Shown in pieces: positions 1 to 9,153 of a stretch of DNA of 64,000 nt (position 1 is the first letter of the stretch; each line of letters begins with the position of its first letter). The notes beneath the pieces are model-generated. The model was not told the DNA's origin. It did no database searches and was given only the letters and a program-made list of their open reading frames with translations. Source of the DNA: UBA2336 sp031395485 (GTDB lineage Bacteria; Bacteroidota; Bacteroidia; Cytophagales; Cyclobacteriaceae). Position numbers and translations under genes: made by a program. Where the stretch lies: positions 62,001-126,000 of the forward strand of contig JANNUS010000010.1 in NCBI GenBank assembly GCA_031395485.1, in the 5' to 3' direction.

Positions 1-1
1 C

Positions 2-1537
2 CTTGAAAATCTGGTAACTATCAACGTGCGCGAAGCAAAAGCCCTTGAAGGAGACTTCTCCCAATTTTCTTCAGGAGTTTCATTTACCGACCCAAAGCAT
101 TTCTATTCACATGATTTGGATCTTTTCGGTGAAGGATCGTTATTCCAATACCTAAATAGGACTAATACGTTTGCGGGTACCAAACAATTTGTTGGCCAAC
201 TTAAAAACCCTTTTACTTCACACAAACAAATTCATACCTACCAACAATCTTCTAAGGAACTTTCGACACAGCTTGACTTCTGTCAGGATTTTCAGGCATC
301 CGCCATGGAGGTAGGTGAACAGCAGGGAGATAGAGAACAAATAAGCGCCTGGCTTCGAAGCACACAGATTCTTCGCGGCATAGCATATCGTTACCTGCTT
401 TGGGTAGTTCCGGCATTGACTCTTCTAATCATTATTCTTTCCTTTTTTGTTCCACTTGCAAAGCCGATTGCCATTCTCCTTGTGTTATTTCAGTGGACGT
501 TTCTTGCGTTTCATTTAAAAAAAGTGAATGCATTTCACGCATATGTGAGCCGGAGAAAAAATGTTTTAGAAAAATATTCAAGATTGCTTTCGCTTGTACA
601 AAAACAAAATTTTTCCTCACCCTTACTTCAGGAATTGAAAAATCTTGCCACAGAAGCCCATGCGCAAGTAAAGGATTTATCCTCTCTGGTAAATGCCCTG
701 GATGCCCGAATGAATCTCCTGATGAATATGGTGGGAAATAGTCTGCTGTTGTATGATCTTCAATGCGTTTATCGGCTGGAGAAATGGAAGAGTCTTCATG
801 CCGATAAGCTCGAGTCCTGGATTGACCTATTAGGAGAAGTGGAAGTATTAATAAGCCTTGGAACCTTCGCTTATAATAACCCCGATTTTTGTACTCCCGA
901 AATTCATGGCTCAATAGAAATAAAAGCAACAGCAATGGGTCATCCGTTGATAGGAAGGAATGAACGCATATTAAATGATGTTGTGTTAAATGAACATCAG
1001 AAAATACTAATTGTTACCGGGGCAAACATGGCCGGAAAAAGTACATTTTTGCGCACACTCGGAGTAAATACTGTACTTGCACTCATGGGAGCCCGTGTAT
1101 GTGCAACGGAGTTTAAAAGCCCTATCCTTGAATTACGGACTGGCATGCGAACAGCAGACTCGCTAAAAGATCATCAATCCTATTTTTATGCGGAACTCAA
1201 TCGCCTCAAAAGTATCATGGATGAATTGAAGAGTAATAAACCATTGCTTATTCTATTAGATGAAATACTTAAGGGTACAAATTCAACCGACAAGCAGTCT
1301 GGATCTATAGCGTTGGTAAAGCAACTGATGGTTCGTTCCTGCCTCGCGGTAATTGCAACGCACGATCTCGTATTGGGTGAGTTAGAAAATGAGTACCCTG
1401 ACCGGGTAAAGAATTTTTGTTTTGAAGCAGAAATCACAAACGATCAGCTATCGTTCGACTATAAGCTGAAACGAGGATTAGCACAAAAGATGAATGCTAC
1501 CTTTTTAATGAAAAAAATGGGAATTATTCCATCCTAA
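2..1537 (+). CDS. MutS-like mismatch-repair-family ATPase, membrane-anchored, 5' end cut by the window
   Basis: The reading frame is open to the left edge, so the protein starts outside the window; an internal GTG at 26 is not a convincing start. Two hydrophobic segments lie around residues 120-165 (counted from the GTG). A MutS-type ATPase domain follows, with Walker A GANMAGKST at 332-340 and a Walker B ending ILLDE at about 409-413. The mismatch-recognition domain of true MutS is not present in what is visible. Bacteroidota carry several such MutS-related membrane proteins next to the genuine mutS; their substrate is unknown. The ATPase family is certain, but a role in DNA repair is only inferred from it. 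Confidence 0.85.
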   Translation, partial: LENLVTINVREAKALEGDFSQFSSGVSFTDPKHFYSHDLDLFGEGSLFQYLNRTNTFAGTKQFVGQLKNPFTSHKQIHTYQQSSKELSTQLDFCQDFQASAMEVGEQQGDREQISAWLRSTQILRGIAYRYLLWVVPALTLLIIILSFFVPLAKPIAILLVLFQWTFLAFHLKKVNAFHAYVSRRKNVLEKYSRLLSLVQKQNFSSPLLQELKNLATEAHAQVKDLSSLVNALDARMNLLMNMVGNSLLLYDLQCVYRLEKWKSLHADKLESWIDLLGEVEVLISLGTFAYNNPDFCTPEIHGSIEIKATAMGHPLIGRNERILNDVVLNEHQKILIVTGANMAGKSTFLRTLGVNTVLALMGARVCATEFKSPILELRTGMRTADSLKDHQSYFYAELNRLKSIMDELKSNKPLLILLDEILKGTNSTDKQSGSIALVKQLMVRSCLAVIATHDLVLGELENEYPDRVKNFCFEAEITNDQLSFDYKLKRGLAQKMNATFLMKKMGIIPS

Positions 1538-1544
1538 CTATTTC

Positions 1545-1708
1545 TTTCCTGCACCGAAATCGGGCAAGCAAATTTTGGAAGAAACAGAAAAGAAAGGATA
1601 CCAGATTCGCATCTGGGATTACCAAGGTAAAGAATGGTGCCCTGTGGTATCGGCACACTTGACGAAATGAAGGGCTTTACAAAAGTGTTTGATGAAGTGG
1701 TGAGTTGA
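1545..1708 (+). pseudogene. Frameshifted C-terminal gene scrap
   Basis: The gap between the MutS-like gene and the desaturase gene is not random. Frame 1545-1670 reads a protein-like stretch (including KQILEETEKKGYQIRIWDY) ending in TGA. A second frame, ending TGA at 1708, reads GTLDEMKGFTKVFDEVVS. Joined by a frameshift near 1650, they look like the last 50-60 codons of a lost gene. No start codon or upstream part is visible and I do not recognise the family. This could be coincidence, but the amphipathic, low-stop character in two successive frames favours a decayed remnant. Confidence 0.4.
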
Positions 1709-1710
1709 TA

Positions 1711-2826
1711 TTAAGCAGCTACTGCAATTTTAGAAACTTCAATAGGTTTTTTACCAAGCTCTTTTAGCAAACGGGCATGCGCAGCCATCGCCTTCATAAA
1801 CGTATCCTTTGATTTATAGGGAAGACCAAACTCCTTTGTTGTAGCCTTTACAATCTTAGCGATTTCTCGATAGTGTACATGACAAATATTAGGGAATAGG
1901 TGATGTTCAACTTGGTAATTTAGGCCGCCAACATACCATGAAAACAGTCTATGCCTGTGGCCAAAGTTTGTAGTTGTATGTAATTGATGAATAGCCCAGT
2001 TGTTTTCTAAATTTCCATCCTCATCCGCTACTGGATATTCCGTTCCTTCTATCACGTGAGCTGGCTGGAAGATAATAGCCAGAATAAAACCTGCGATGTA
2101 ATGCATAATAAAGAACCCGACAAACACCTGCCACCAGGTTACCGGCAACAGTACCAACGGCAATACAAACACATAGCTAAAATAAACTGCTTTGGTAAGT
2201 ATCAAGATTGACCACTCTCTTACGATGGAAGCTTTTTGCTTCTTTACAAGACCGTCTCTATGGTAACGCGCTAACCGATCGAAATCTTTAAATAATATCC
2301 AAACAAAGGTTAGTAGCCCGTAAAAAAACCAAGCGTAAAGATGTTGAAAGCGATGAAAAGGTTTCCATTCCGATCCAGGCGCCATTCGAAGTACGCCCCG
2401 TGGGCTGATGTCTTCATCTACATCATGTACGTTAGTATAGGTATGGTGGAGCACATTGTGCTGTACTTTCCAATTGAAGGAAAGCGCGCCAACCAGGTTT
2501 AGCGTGGCACCCATTAAATTATTTACCCAACTCTTGTTTGAGTATGCTCCGTGATTAGCATCGTGCATAATGGACAATCCTATACCGGCTTTACCCAAGC
2601 CCATTACTGCATAGAGAGCCCACATCATCCAAACGCTACTAAACATTCCGCTGATCATTAAAAAATAAGGAACAGAATACAGCGATAGCATAAAAATGGT
2701 TTTAAACACCATCTCTGCATTAGCGGTTCGCTGTATGTTCTTTGAGGTAAAGTAGGCATTCACGCGTTGCGAAAGCGTAACAAAGAAATCAGCTCGGGTA
2801 CGTGCAAATTTTAGCGTCTTACTCAT
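1711..2826 (-). CDS. Membrane fatty-acid desaturase (acyl-lipid/linoleoyl-CoA type)
   Basis: The 371-residue protein has the three histidine boxes of the front-end/delta-6-like desaturase family: HDANH (88-92), HNVLHH (123-128) and QVEHH (305-309). These ligate the di-iron centre. Hydrophobic segments around 42-85, 160-180 and 208-255 fit the usual four-helix membrane arrangement. It should introduce a double bond into membrane fatty acyl chains using reduced ferredoxin or cytochrome b5. No N-terminal cytochrome b5 domain is fused. It is transcribed alone from a TAnnTTTG box at 2880-2887. Regioselectivity cannot be read from the sequence. Confidence 0.9.
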   Translation of the reverse strand: MSKTLKFARTRADFFVTLSQRVNAYFTSKNIQRTANAEMVFKTIFMLSLYSVPYFLMISGMFSSVWMMWALYAVMGLGKAGIGLSIMHDANHGAYSNKSWVNNLMGATLNLVGALSFNWKVQHNVLHHTYTNVHDVDEDISPRGVLRMAPGSEWKPFHRFQHLYAWFFYGLLTFVWILFKDFDRLARYHRDGLVKKQKASIVREWSILILTKAVYFSYVFVLPLVLLPVTWWQVFVGFFIMHYIAGFILAIIFQPAHVIEGTEYPVADEDGNLENNWAIHQLHTTTNFGHRHRLFSWYVGGLNYQVEHHLFPNICHVHYREIAKIVKATTKEFGLPYKSKDTFMKAMAAHARLLKELGKKPIEVSKIAVAA

Positions 2827-2879
2827 TAGAATTTAGATAAATGATTCCTTACCTAATTAGGCAAGAAAAATTGAAAGAT

Positions 2880-2887
2880 CAAAGGTA
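2880..2887 (-). promoter_or_regulatory. Bacteroidota -7 promoter box for the desaturase
   Basis: The minus strand reads TACCTTTG, an exact match to the TAnnTTTG -7 element of the Bacteroidota primary sigma factor, about 55 bases before the start codon. No good -33 TTTG is visible. Confidence 0.45.
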
Positions 2888-2961
2888 CGAAATCACAGGC
2901 GGGATAACGACTGGTAGGTAATAATATACCCCTAAAACATGGAATGCAGGTTAAATGCGGG

Positions 2962-3618
2962 CTATAATTCTGCGATTACCGTCTTTCCTCCTGTTGTTTT
3001 GTCACCCACGGAAACTTTAACAACAGCATTTAAGGGTAAAAAAATGTCTACACGCGATCCGAATTTGATAAAGCCAAACTCCTGACCTTGCTCAAATTGC
3101 TGACCTTGTTGTACATAACACTTGATTCTTCGTGCTAATGCTCCAGCAATTTGACGGAAGAGAATTTCTGTGCCATTGCTCATTTTAGCAACAACCGTTG
3201 TGCGTTCATTTTCTGTGCTTGACTTAGGATGCCATGCCACTAGATATTTTCCTGCGTGATATTTGTAATAGCTGATCGAACCCTCCACAGGCATACGGTT
3301 CACATGCACGTTAAAGGGCGACATGAAAATAGAAATTTGTTTTCTTTTCCCTTTTAAATATTCGGGTTCATCAACTTCTTCAATCACTACCACTTTGCCA
3401 TCGGCTGGGGCAATTAAATGTTTCGCATTTTTATCGATTGTAATATTCGGACTGCGAAAGAATTGTAAAATAATCAGGTAGAACAGAACATAGCCTCCAA
3501 TCACAAGGTTACGAAGCACAGTTGCTTCGGCTAAAAAATAATCGAATCCCAAGATGATCGCTACTAATACAATCAATAAAACAAATAACAGTGTTCTTCC
3601 TTCTTTATGAATAGTCAT
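2962..3618 (-). CDS. psd: Phosphatidylserine decarboxylase proenzyme (short, archaeal-type)
   Basis: The 218-residue protein decarboxylates phosphatidylserine to phosphatidylethanolamine at the membrane. N-terminal hydrophobic segments (about residues 10-55) are followed by the PSD domain with SPFNVHVNR and, near the C-terminus, FGSRVDIFLP. The Gly-Ser in FGSR is the expected self-cleavage site that generates the pyruvoyl group. I chose the ATG at 3618 (MTIHKEGR). An upstream extension to 3759 is open but would overlap the glutamate dehydrogenase gene in another frame and adds residues unlike the family. It lies 22 bases after the gdh stop on the same strand, so co-transcription is likely. 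Confidence 0.92.
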   Translation of the reverse strand: MTIHKEGRTLLFVLLIVLVAIILGFDYFLAEATVLRNLVIGGYVLFYLIILQFFRSPNITIDKNAKHLIAPADGKVVVIEEVDEPEYLKGKRKQISIFMSPFNVHVNRMPVEGSISYYKYHAGKYLVAWHPKSSTENERTTVVAKMSNGTEILFRQIAGALARRIKCYVQQGQQFEQGQEFGFIKFGSRVDIFLPLNAVVKVSVGDKTTGGKTVIAEL

Positions 3619-3640
3619 GCTCTGAATTTCAAATCGTGAA

Positions 3641-4915
3641 TTAAAAACCTCCGCGATATTTATAGGTCTTCGCAACTTTGTCAATTGCCACCATGTATGC
3701 AGCAATGCGCATGGGCACTTTATAGTCTTGCGAAGTTTTAAACACGTTGTTAAACGCATCTTTCATGATGCGGTCTGATCTGCGGTTCACGCGGTCGGCC
3801 TCCCACTTATATCCGAGGCGATTTTGCACCCACTCAAAATATGAAACGGTAACACCTCCGGCATTTGCCAAAATATCGGGCACTACCATAATGCCCTTGT
3901 CGTTAATAATGTTGTCGGCCTTTGAAGAAGTTGGGCCATTAGCGCCCTCTACAATTAATTTTGCTTTAATGTTGGGGGCATTCGTTGGGGTGATCACATC
4001 TTCTGTGGCAGCCGGAACCAACACGTCTACCGGAAGGGTAAGAATATCATTACCACTTATTTTTTCAGCGCCAGCAAATCCTTCGAGCGAGCCTTTGTTT
4101 GCATCGCGATATTTCACAGCTGCTTCAATATCAATTCCCTTTTCGTTGTAGTACGCACTTGACAAGTCGCTAACGGCCTGAACAATTAGCCCACGTTCAG
4201 ATAAAAGTTTAGAAGCCCATGAGCCAACATTTCCAAATCCCTGAACAGCGCACGTTGCTTTGTATGGATTGATTTTTAATTTTTCCATGGCAGCCAACGC
4301 GGATACCATTACACCACGGCCCGTTGCTTCTGTTCTGCCCAGTGATCCTCCCAATACAATTGGTTTCCCCGTTACAACTGCATTCACAGTCATGCCTCGC
4401 GTTTTAGAATATTCATCCATCAGCCACGCCATTTCACGTGGGCCCGTTCCCATGTCAGGAGCAGGAATATCACGATCCGGACCAAAGACATCAATCATAG
4501 CACCGGTATAAGCGCGGGTAAGTCTTTCAATTTCTCCGGCCGACATTTCACGTGGGTTACAGGTGATACCACCTTTTGCGCCACCGTACGGAATATCAAC
4601 CACCGCACACTTCCAGGTCATCCAAGCAGCGAGTGCTTTTACCTCATCCAGGTTTACATGCGGATCGTACCGAATACCACCTTTTGAGGGGCCTAAAATA
4701 GTAGAGTGTATTACGCGGTATCCTTCAAATACTTTAATGCTGCCGTCATCCATGGTAATAGGTAACGATACAATTACCTGGCGTGCAGGCGATTTCAACA
4801 CATTGTATACTTCTTCTTCTAATCCGAGCATTTGTGAGGCCACGCGAAAACGCGAAATCATAGCTTCAAACGGATTTTCTTTGTCTAAAAGGGGAGCTGG
4901 TTCGATATAACCCAT
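3641..4915 (-). CDS. gdhA: Glu/Leu/Phe/Val dehydrogenase (glutamate dehydrogenase)
   Basis: The 424-residue enzyme interconverts glutamate and 2-oxoglutarate plus ammonia with NAD(P). The substrate-binding region has K102 in MTWKCAVVD and K114 in PYGGAKGG. The nucleotide-binding Rossmann domain begins near GFGNVGSWA. Length and motifs match the hexameric 410-430-residue class. It starts at ATG 4915, behind a leader of about 90 bases with a TAnnTTTG box. Its neighbour psd is unrelated in function. Coenzyme preference cannot be decided, and the symbol is used in the general sense. Confidence 0.93.
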   Translation of the reverse strand: MGYIEPAPLLDKENPFEAMISRFRVASQMLGLEEEVYNVLKSPARQVIVSLPITMDDGSIKVFEGYRVIHSTILGPSKGGIRYDPHVNLDEVKALAAWMTWKCAVVDIPYGGAKGGITCNPREMSAGEIERLTRAYTGAMIDVFGPDRDIPAPDMGTGPREMAWLMDEYSKTRGMTVNAVVTGKPIVLGGSLGRTEATGRGVMVSALAAMEKLKINPYKATCAVQGFGNVGSWASKLLSERGLIVQAVSDLSSAYYNEKGIDIEAAVKYRDANKGSLEGFAGAEKISGNDILTLPVDVLVPAATEDVITPTNAPNIKAKLIVEGANGPTSSKADNIINDKGIMVVPDILANAGGVTVSYFEWVQNRLGYKWEADRVNRRSDRIMKDAFNNVFKTSQDYKVPMRIAAYMVAIDKVAKTYKYRGGF

Positions 4916-5012
4916 AACTAAATAAGAGTATTAAGTAGAATTTCTATCTGAAATGTGTTTTTAGGGGGGTCAGCAAAAATTAAATCAGCTGAATCAAGCC
5001 TGAAAACGGTTG

Positions 5013-5020
5013 CAAAGATA
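5013..5020 (-). promoter_or_regulatory. Bacteroidota -7 promoter box for gdh-psd
   Basis: The minus strand reads TATCTTTG, an exact TAnnTTTG match, about 100 bases upstream of the gdh start codon and just after the cdsA terminator-like hairpin. Confidence 0.5.
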
Positions 5021-5034
5021 GATAAATAAAGATT

Positions 5035-5067
5035 TCAGTCTTGATTTTCGTCAAAAATCAAGACTGA
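5035..5067 (-). terminator. Hairpin downstream of cdsA
   Basis: Arms TCAGTCTTGATTTT (5035-5048) and its exact complement (5054-5067) enclose a 5-base loop, 20 bases past the cdsA stop. The T tract on the minus strand is weak, so termination efficiency is uncertain. Confidence 0.5.
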
Positions 5068-5087
5068 TAAAAAATATCAAGCTCGAT

Positions 5088-5930
5088 TTAAAAAATCTCC
5101 AGATAGGCGACAATAAACGGTGCTGAAATGAATAGGCCATCAAAGCGGTCAAGAAAGCCGCCATGCCCCGGAAGGCTGTCGCCTGAATCTTTGATTTCAA
5201 TGCTGCGCTTGAGGAGCGATTCAACAAGATCGCCAAAGGTGCCGCCAATAATAATGATCATACTGATGATCATCCAGTCAACCAATGTTAGGCTGTGGAA
5301 GAAGAGTGTAAGAATATATGTAATCACGATCGCTAATCCGGCACCACCCCAAAAACCTTCCCACGATTTTTTCGGTGAGATACGTTCAAATAATTTATGC
5401 TTTCCGAAAAGCGTACCGGCAAAATAGGCACCTGTATCGCTAGCCCATAAAATCAACAACGATCCAAGAATTATTTCATAGTTGTAATGGGTTCTCGTAA
5501 TGGATTCCTGAAATACAGCATGGTTCAACAGCGCAAAAGGCACAGCAATGTAAAAAACACCCAGCAATGTAAAGGCAATATTGGTAAAGGGTTTACGCTC
5601 TAATTTTTTATAGAGCTTCACCAAGTATACAAGTGCTACCAACGGGAAAATGAGAAAATAGTATTTGGGCAGAATGGTTTTTTGTTCTATAAAAAAGGAT
5701 AGAGAATAAACAACCAGGCCAATCAAAGTTCCAAGTGTTTTTAGCGGAATCATTCCATCCAAACCCGATAATTTATAAAACTCTCGGAGCGAGAAGAAGC
5801 AGATAATAAAGAATATACCGAAGTAAATCCACTCACTGTAGCTTACACCTACTATAATGGCAGCGGATCCGAGTACTCCGGTGATGAGACGTTGCGTAAG
5901 GTTACTGTATGTAGATAGCGATTTGGTCAC
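5088..5930 (-). CDS. cdsA: Phosphatidate cytidylyltransferase
   Basis: The 280-residue multi-pass membrane enzyme makes CDP-diacylglycerol from phosphatidic acid and CTP. This is the branch point to phosphatidylserine (then PE through psd in this window) and phosphatidylglycerol. The family signature is intact near the C-terminus: SWEGFWGG, then GDLVESLLKR, then the catalytic KDSGDSLPGHGGFLDRFDG block. Length is typical. Its start overlaps the stop of the CPBP protease gene by 4 bases (ATGA), so the two are translationally coupled. Confidence 0.95.
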   Translation of the reverse strand: MTKSLSTYSNLTQRLITGVLGSAAIIVGVSYSEWIYFGIFFIICFFSLREFYKLSGLDGMIPLKTLGTLIGLVVYSLSFFIEQKTILPKYYFLIFPLVALVYLVKLYKKLERKPFTNIAFTLLGVFYIAVPFALLNHAVFQESITRTHYNYEIILGSLLILWASDTGAYFAGTLFGKHKLFERISPKKSWEGFWGGAGLAIVITYILTLFFHSLTLVDWMIISMIIIIGGTFGDLVESLLKRSIEIKDSGDSLPGHGGFLDRFDGLFISAPFIVAYLEIF

Positions 5931-6859
5931 GATTGAGGTTGTTCAGCTGAAGTATAATGTTTCCTAAAATAGTAAATCAATACAAAGGTAGCACCAGCGA
6001 ACAGTGCCACCAAGTAAAAGGGAGCTGATTCTTCTGTGTCAATATTAATATCGATTACCCCCTGATTATACAGGTGAATCATGGTTAAGGTAAGTCCATT
6101 GTGAAAAAAATGAGCCACCATCGGAATCAGCAAGTTACCAGACCAATAGTAGAGGTAGCCAAACAACGCCCCCAACAATAGGCGTGGTACAAAACCAAAA
6201 AACTGAACGTGTATAGCACTGAATAAAAAAGCCGAAACCCAAATAGCCACGTGAATATTTTTACTGCTTCTCCAAAGTTCATTTTGAATTAGCCCGCGAA
6301 AAACTAACTCCTCACCAATACCGGGCAATACAGCAATTACAACAAAACCTAACATAAACGTGTATGGTGAACTGAAATTTGTCAGGAGTTTTGTCATCTC
6401 CATTAGTTTATCTTCTTGCGCCCGAGCCCAGGAACCAAACTCTTTTAAGAAATCAGGGAACTGAAAATTCATGTTCCATTCTGTAATAGGAGAGATTGCC
6501 ATAAAGAAGCAGACGCCTAATACCGAAACCATCGCAAATATTTTTAGCAGATCATTCTCTTTTCTAAAGAATGGCGCCAAGGGTTTGTGTTCAATAAACC
6601 GGAGATAAAGCAGGGGAATAATTATAAGTCCTACCAAGCTGGTGAATCCTTGGGCAACCATAAGCGGTATAAAAATAGAGGGGTCGGGTTTTAATTTTGC
6701 AAGGTCCACCATCAAGTCGCCTTCATAGAAAAGAGAAGATATACCCAAGCCGACCATTGGGCCAATGAAAAGAAAACCGATTAGCACGACCAATAAAACA
6801 TAGAATAATGAAGTAATGGGGTGCCTGTCGGATACAAGCGATTGGTTAGGTTCAGTCAT
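5927..6859 (-). CDS. CPBP-family intramembrane glutamic protease (CAAX protease-like)
   Basis: A multi-pass membrane protein of about 310 residues with the CPBP motifs: EELVFRG (the catalytic glutamate pair), a SAIH motif and a late HFFHNGL. Members include the Rce1 prenyl-protein endopeptidase and bacterial proteins in bacteriocin immunity or protein maturation; the substrate here is unknown. The open frame extends to a TTG at 6913, but the ATG at 6859 (MTEPNQSL) puts a short polar N-terminus before the first helix and is preferred. ATG 6886 is also possible. It overlaps cdsA by 4 bases. Confidence 0.88.
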   Translation of the reverse strand: MTEPNQSLVSDRHPITSLFYVLLVVLIGFLFIGPMVGLGISSLFYEGDLMVDLAKLKPDPSIFIPLMVAQGFTSLVGLIIIPLLYLRFIEHKPLAPFFRKENDLLKIFAMVSVLGVCFFMAISPITEWNMNFQFPDFLKEFGSWARAQEDKLMEMTKLLTNFSSPYTFMLGFVVIAVLPGIGEELVFRGLIQNELWRSSKNIHVAIWVSAFLFSAIHVQFFGFVPRLLLGALFGYLYYWSGNLLIPMVAHFFHNGLTLTMIHLYNQGVIDINIDTEESAPFYLVALFAGATFVLIYYFRKHYTSAEQPQS

Positions 6860-6941
6860 AGTAAAATTCGGACTTCCTTGAAGCATGTCTGCGGGTTTTA
6901 TGCAGGGCTTCAAAAGTCTGCAAAACCTGTGAATAGTCTAT

Positions 6942-6949
6942 TATCTTTG
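6942..6949 (+). promoter_or_regulatory. Bacteroidota -7 promoter box for dusB
   Basis: TATCTTTG matches TAnnTTTG exactly, about 60 bases upstream of the dusB ATG. The gap is shared with the divergent CPBP gene. Confidence 0.45.
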
Positions 6950-7009
6950 CGGTTTAAAATAAACGAAACCCTAAAGCTCTTCAAGACCTTTAAGGTTTAG
7001 GTAAGTAAT

Positions 7010-8005
7010 ATGGTTAAAATTGGCAATATCGAACTGGGAGATTTCCCACTTTTGCTCGCACCTATGGAGGATGTGAGTGATCCGCCCTTCCGTGCTGTGT
7101 GCAAGGAAAACGGAGCCGATATGATGTATACCGAATTCATTTCATCCGAAGGCCTCATTCGCGATGCCGCAAAAAGCAGGCAGAAGCTTGACATTTTTGA
7201 GTATGAGCGCCCTATTGGTGTGCAGCTTTTTGGTAGCGATGTTGATCACATGCGCCAATCAACAGAGATTGCCAGCGAGGTAAATCCAAATTTAATTGAC
7301 ATCAACTACGGCTGTCCGGTAAAGCAAGTGGCTTGTCGTGGAGCGGGAGCCGCACTCTTACAAGACATTCCCTTGATGGTGAAGATGACCGAAGCCGTTG
7401 TGAAGGCTACCCACTTGCCGGTAACGGTTAAGACTCGTTTAGGATGGGATGACTCCACAAAAAATATTCTGGAAGTTGCCGAACGATTACAGGATGTTGG
7501 AATACAAGCGCTCACTATTCACGGTCGCACCCGCGCCCAGATGTACAAAGGCTCGGCCGATTGGACATTGATTGGAAAATTGAAGGAGAACCCACGTGTA
7601 CACATTCCTATTTTTGGAAATGGCGATATAGACTCGCCTGAAAAAGTATTGGAATATAAAAATCGGTATGGTGTAGATGGTGTAATGATTGGCCGTGCTT
7701 CCATTGGGCACCCGTGGATATTTAATGAGATTAAACACTTTATGCAATATGGAGTGCATGCTGCAGCCCCCGATATTTTTGAACGCGTTCGTGTTACAAA
7801 AAAGCATCTTGAATTTTCTATTCGATGGAAAGGAGACCGCATTGGTGTATTTGAAATGCGCAGGCATTACACAAATTATTTCAAGGGTCTTCCTGATTTC
7901 AAGCCTTACCGTACAAGGCTAGTAGAGGCTATTAACCCAAGCGATCTTTATTCCATTCTGGATGAGATCAGCGAAAGCTTTAGTGAAGTGTTGGCGACTG
8001 TCTAA
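7010..8005 (+). CDS. dusB: tRNA-dihydrouridine synthase
   Basis: The 331-residue FMN enzyme reduces uridine to dihydrouridine in the tRNA D-loop. The N-terminal TIM barrel begins with LLAPMEDVSDPPFR, carries the catalytic cysteine C102 in INYGCPVKQ, and has the FMN phosphate-binding GNGDI and GVMIGRASIGHPWIF. A C-terminal helical RNA-binding domain follows (RRHYTNYFKGLP). Length and motifs fit DusB rather than DusA or DusC. It is a single gene with its own promoter box, and an inverted-repeat element follows its stop. Confidence 0.93.
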   Translation: MVKIGNIELGDFPLLLAPMEDVSDPPFRAVCKENGADMMYTEFISSEGLIRDAAKSRQKLDIFEYERPIGVQLFGSDVDHMRQSTEIASEVNPNLIDINYGCPVKQVACRGAGAALLQDIPLMVKMTEAVVKATHLPVTVKTRLGWDDSTKNILEVAERLQDVGIQALTIHGRTRAQMYKGSADWTLIGKLKENPRVHIPIFGNGDIDSPEKVLEYKNRYGVDGVMIGRASIGHPWIFNEIKHFMQYGVHAAAPDIFERVRVTKKHLEFSIRWKGDRIGVFEMRRHYTNYFKGLPDFKPYRTRLVEAINPSDLYSILDEISESFSEVLATV

Positions 8006-8116
8006 ATCAGGATTCATTGGATTTTAGGATTTGCAGGATTTTCTTTCGCTTTAAGCCTTGAAGAAATATCCAAGGCTTAATCCTGATAATCCCCAAATCC
8101 TAAAAATCCAGATTAA
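8006..8116. repeat. Nested inverted-repeat element after dusB
   Basis: The outer arms GGATTTTAGGATTT (8019-8032) and the near-complement at 8095-8109 differ by one T. The inner arms TTAAGCCTTG (8051-8060) and CAAGGCTTAA (8071-8080) are exact. This resembles the AATC-CTG type intergenic palindromes scattered through many Bacteroidota genomes. The rest of the gap to 8271 shows nothing clear. Confidence 0.6.
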
Positions 8117-8271
8117 GACAATTACCGAATCACTTTTGCTATTATTGATGAGACCAGTAAGCTGTTTCAAATTATAGCTAGAATCAGATTTGAAATAGCC
8201 TGGGGAAATGCAACCTTTAACTAACAAGATTAGTTATAGTTGACGTCATCAAGATTAACCCCCATTAAATC

Positions 8272-9153
8272 ATGAGTGAACAGAATCGTGGTACTGCAAT
8301 TTTTCTTCTCATTGTTCTATCGCTTATTTGGGGCACTTCATTTATTTTAATGAAACGTGGGCTTCTTGTATTCGCACCCGAAGAAGTAGGCGCATTACGT
8401 GTATCGGCAGCGTTCATCTTCTTGCTGCCATTCGCATTGGTTAAAGTAAAAGATGTACCAAAGGCGCAGTATTGGAAACTCTTTGCTTCAGGTATGATGG
8501 GTATTTTTATTCCGGCCTTTCTATTTGCAATAGCTCAGACTCACATTGATAGTTCGGTGGCGGGAATCATGAATTCACTTACTCCCATTTTTACATTAGT
8601 TATAGGCGCAATTCTTTTCAATCAGAAATTAAAAATGGTTTCGGTGATTGGATTTTTGTTGAGCCTGGGAGGAACGGTGCTGCTTATTCTTTCCAGAAGT
8701 GGGGGCCAGTTGGGAGGATTCAACTTCTTTGTGTTGCTTATTGTGATTGCCTGTGTCTTCTATGGCTGTAATGTGAATTTTCTTAAATATCAAATTCAAT
8801 CATCATTAGGATCCATGACCATTACCAGTGTAGCACTTTTGTTTATCGGCCCGTTGGCAATTGTATACCTTTTTAGTGTTACTGATTTTACAACCAAACT
8901 CTCCGAAAGCCCGGGAGCATGGACAGCTTTTGGATATATCGTCTTCTTAGGAATTATGAGTACAGCCATTGCTACGCTATTATTTACCAAACTCATAAAA
9001 ATCAGCTCCCCCATTTTTGCCAGCTCCGTTACGTATATCATGCCCATTGTGGCTGTCATGTGGGGCGTGTTAGATGGCGAACGTCTTTACCTAGGTCATT
9101 ACATTGGAATGATAGCGGTTATAGGTGGGGTGTATTTGGCCAATCGTAAGTAA
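8272..9153 (+). CDS. EamA/DMT-superfamily transporter
   Basis: The 293-residue inner-membrane protein has about ten hydrophobic helices in two EamA repeats. The first begins LSLIWGTSFILMKRGL, with the WGTSF signature of the family. The second half carries YIVFLGIMSTAIA and a late PIVAVMWG motif. Such proteins export or import small metabolites such as amino acids or purine intermediates. The substrate is not predictable, although purH lies directly downstream after a repeat-filled 100-base gap. No promoter box is evident. Confidence 0.88.
   Translation: MSEQNRGTAIFLLIVLSLIWGTSFILMKRGLLVFAPEEVGALRVSAAFIFLLPFALVKVKDVPKAQYWKLFASGMMGIFIPAFLFAIAQTHIDSSVAGIMNSLTPIFTLVIGAILFNQKLKMVSVIGFLLSLGGTVLLILSRSGGQLGGFNFFVLLIVIACVFYGCNVNFLKYQIQSSLGSMTITSVALLFIGPLAIVYLFSVTDFTTKLSESPGAWTAFGYIVFLGIMSTAIATLLFTKLIKISSPIFASSVTYIMPIVAVMWGVLDGERLYLGHYIGMIAVIGGVYLANRK

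Noticed and set aside
432..935. 167-codon minus-strand frame inside the MutS-like gene
   Set aside because: Antisense shadow of a clear coding sequence; no family features.
3619..3759. Upstream extension of the psd frame (MRLTTCLKL...)
   Set aside because: It overlaps the gdh gene in another frame on the same strand and does not match the PSD family; MTIHKEGR at 3618 is the natural start.
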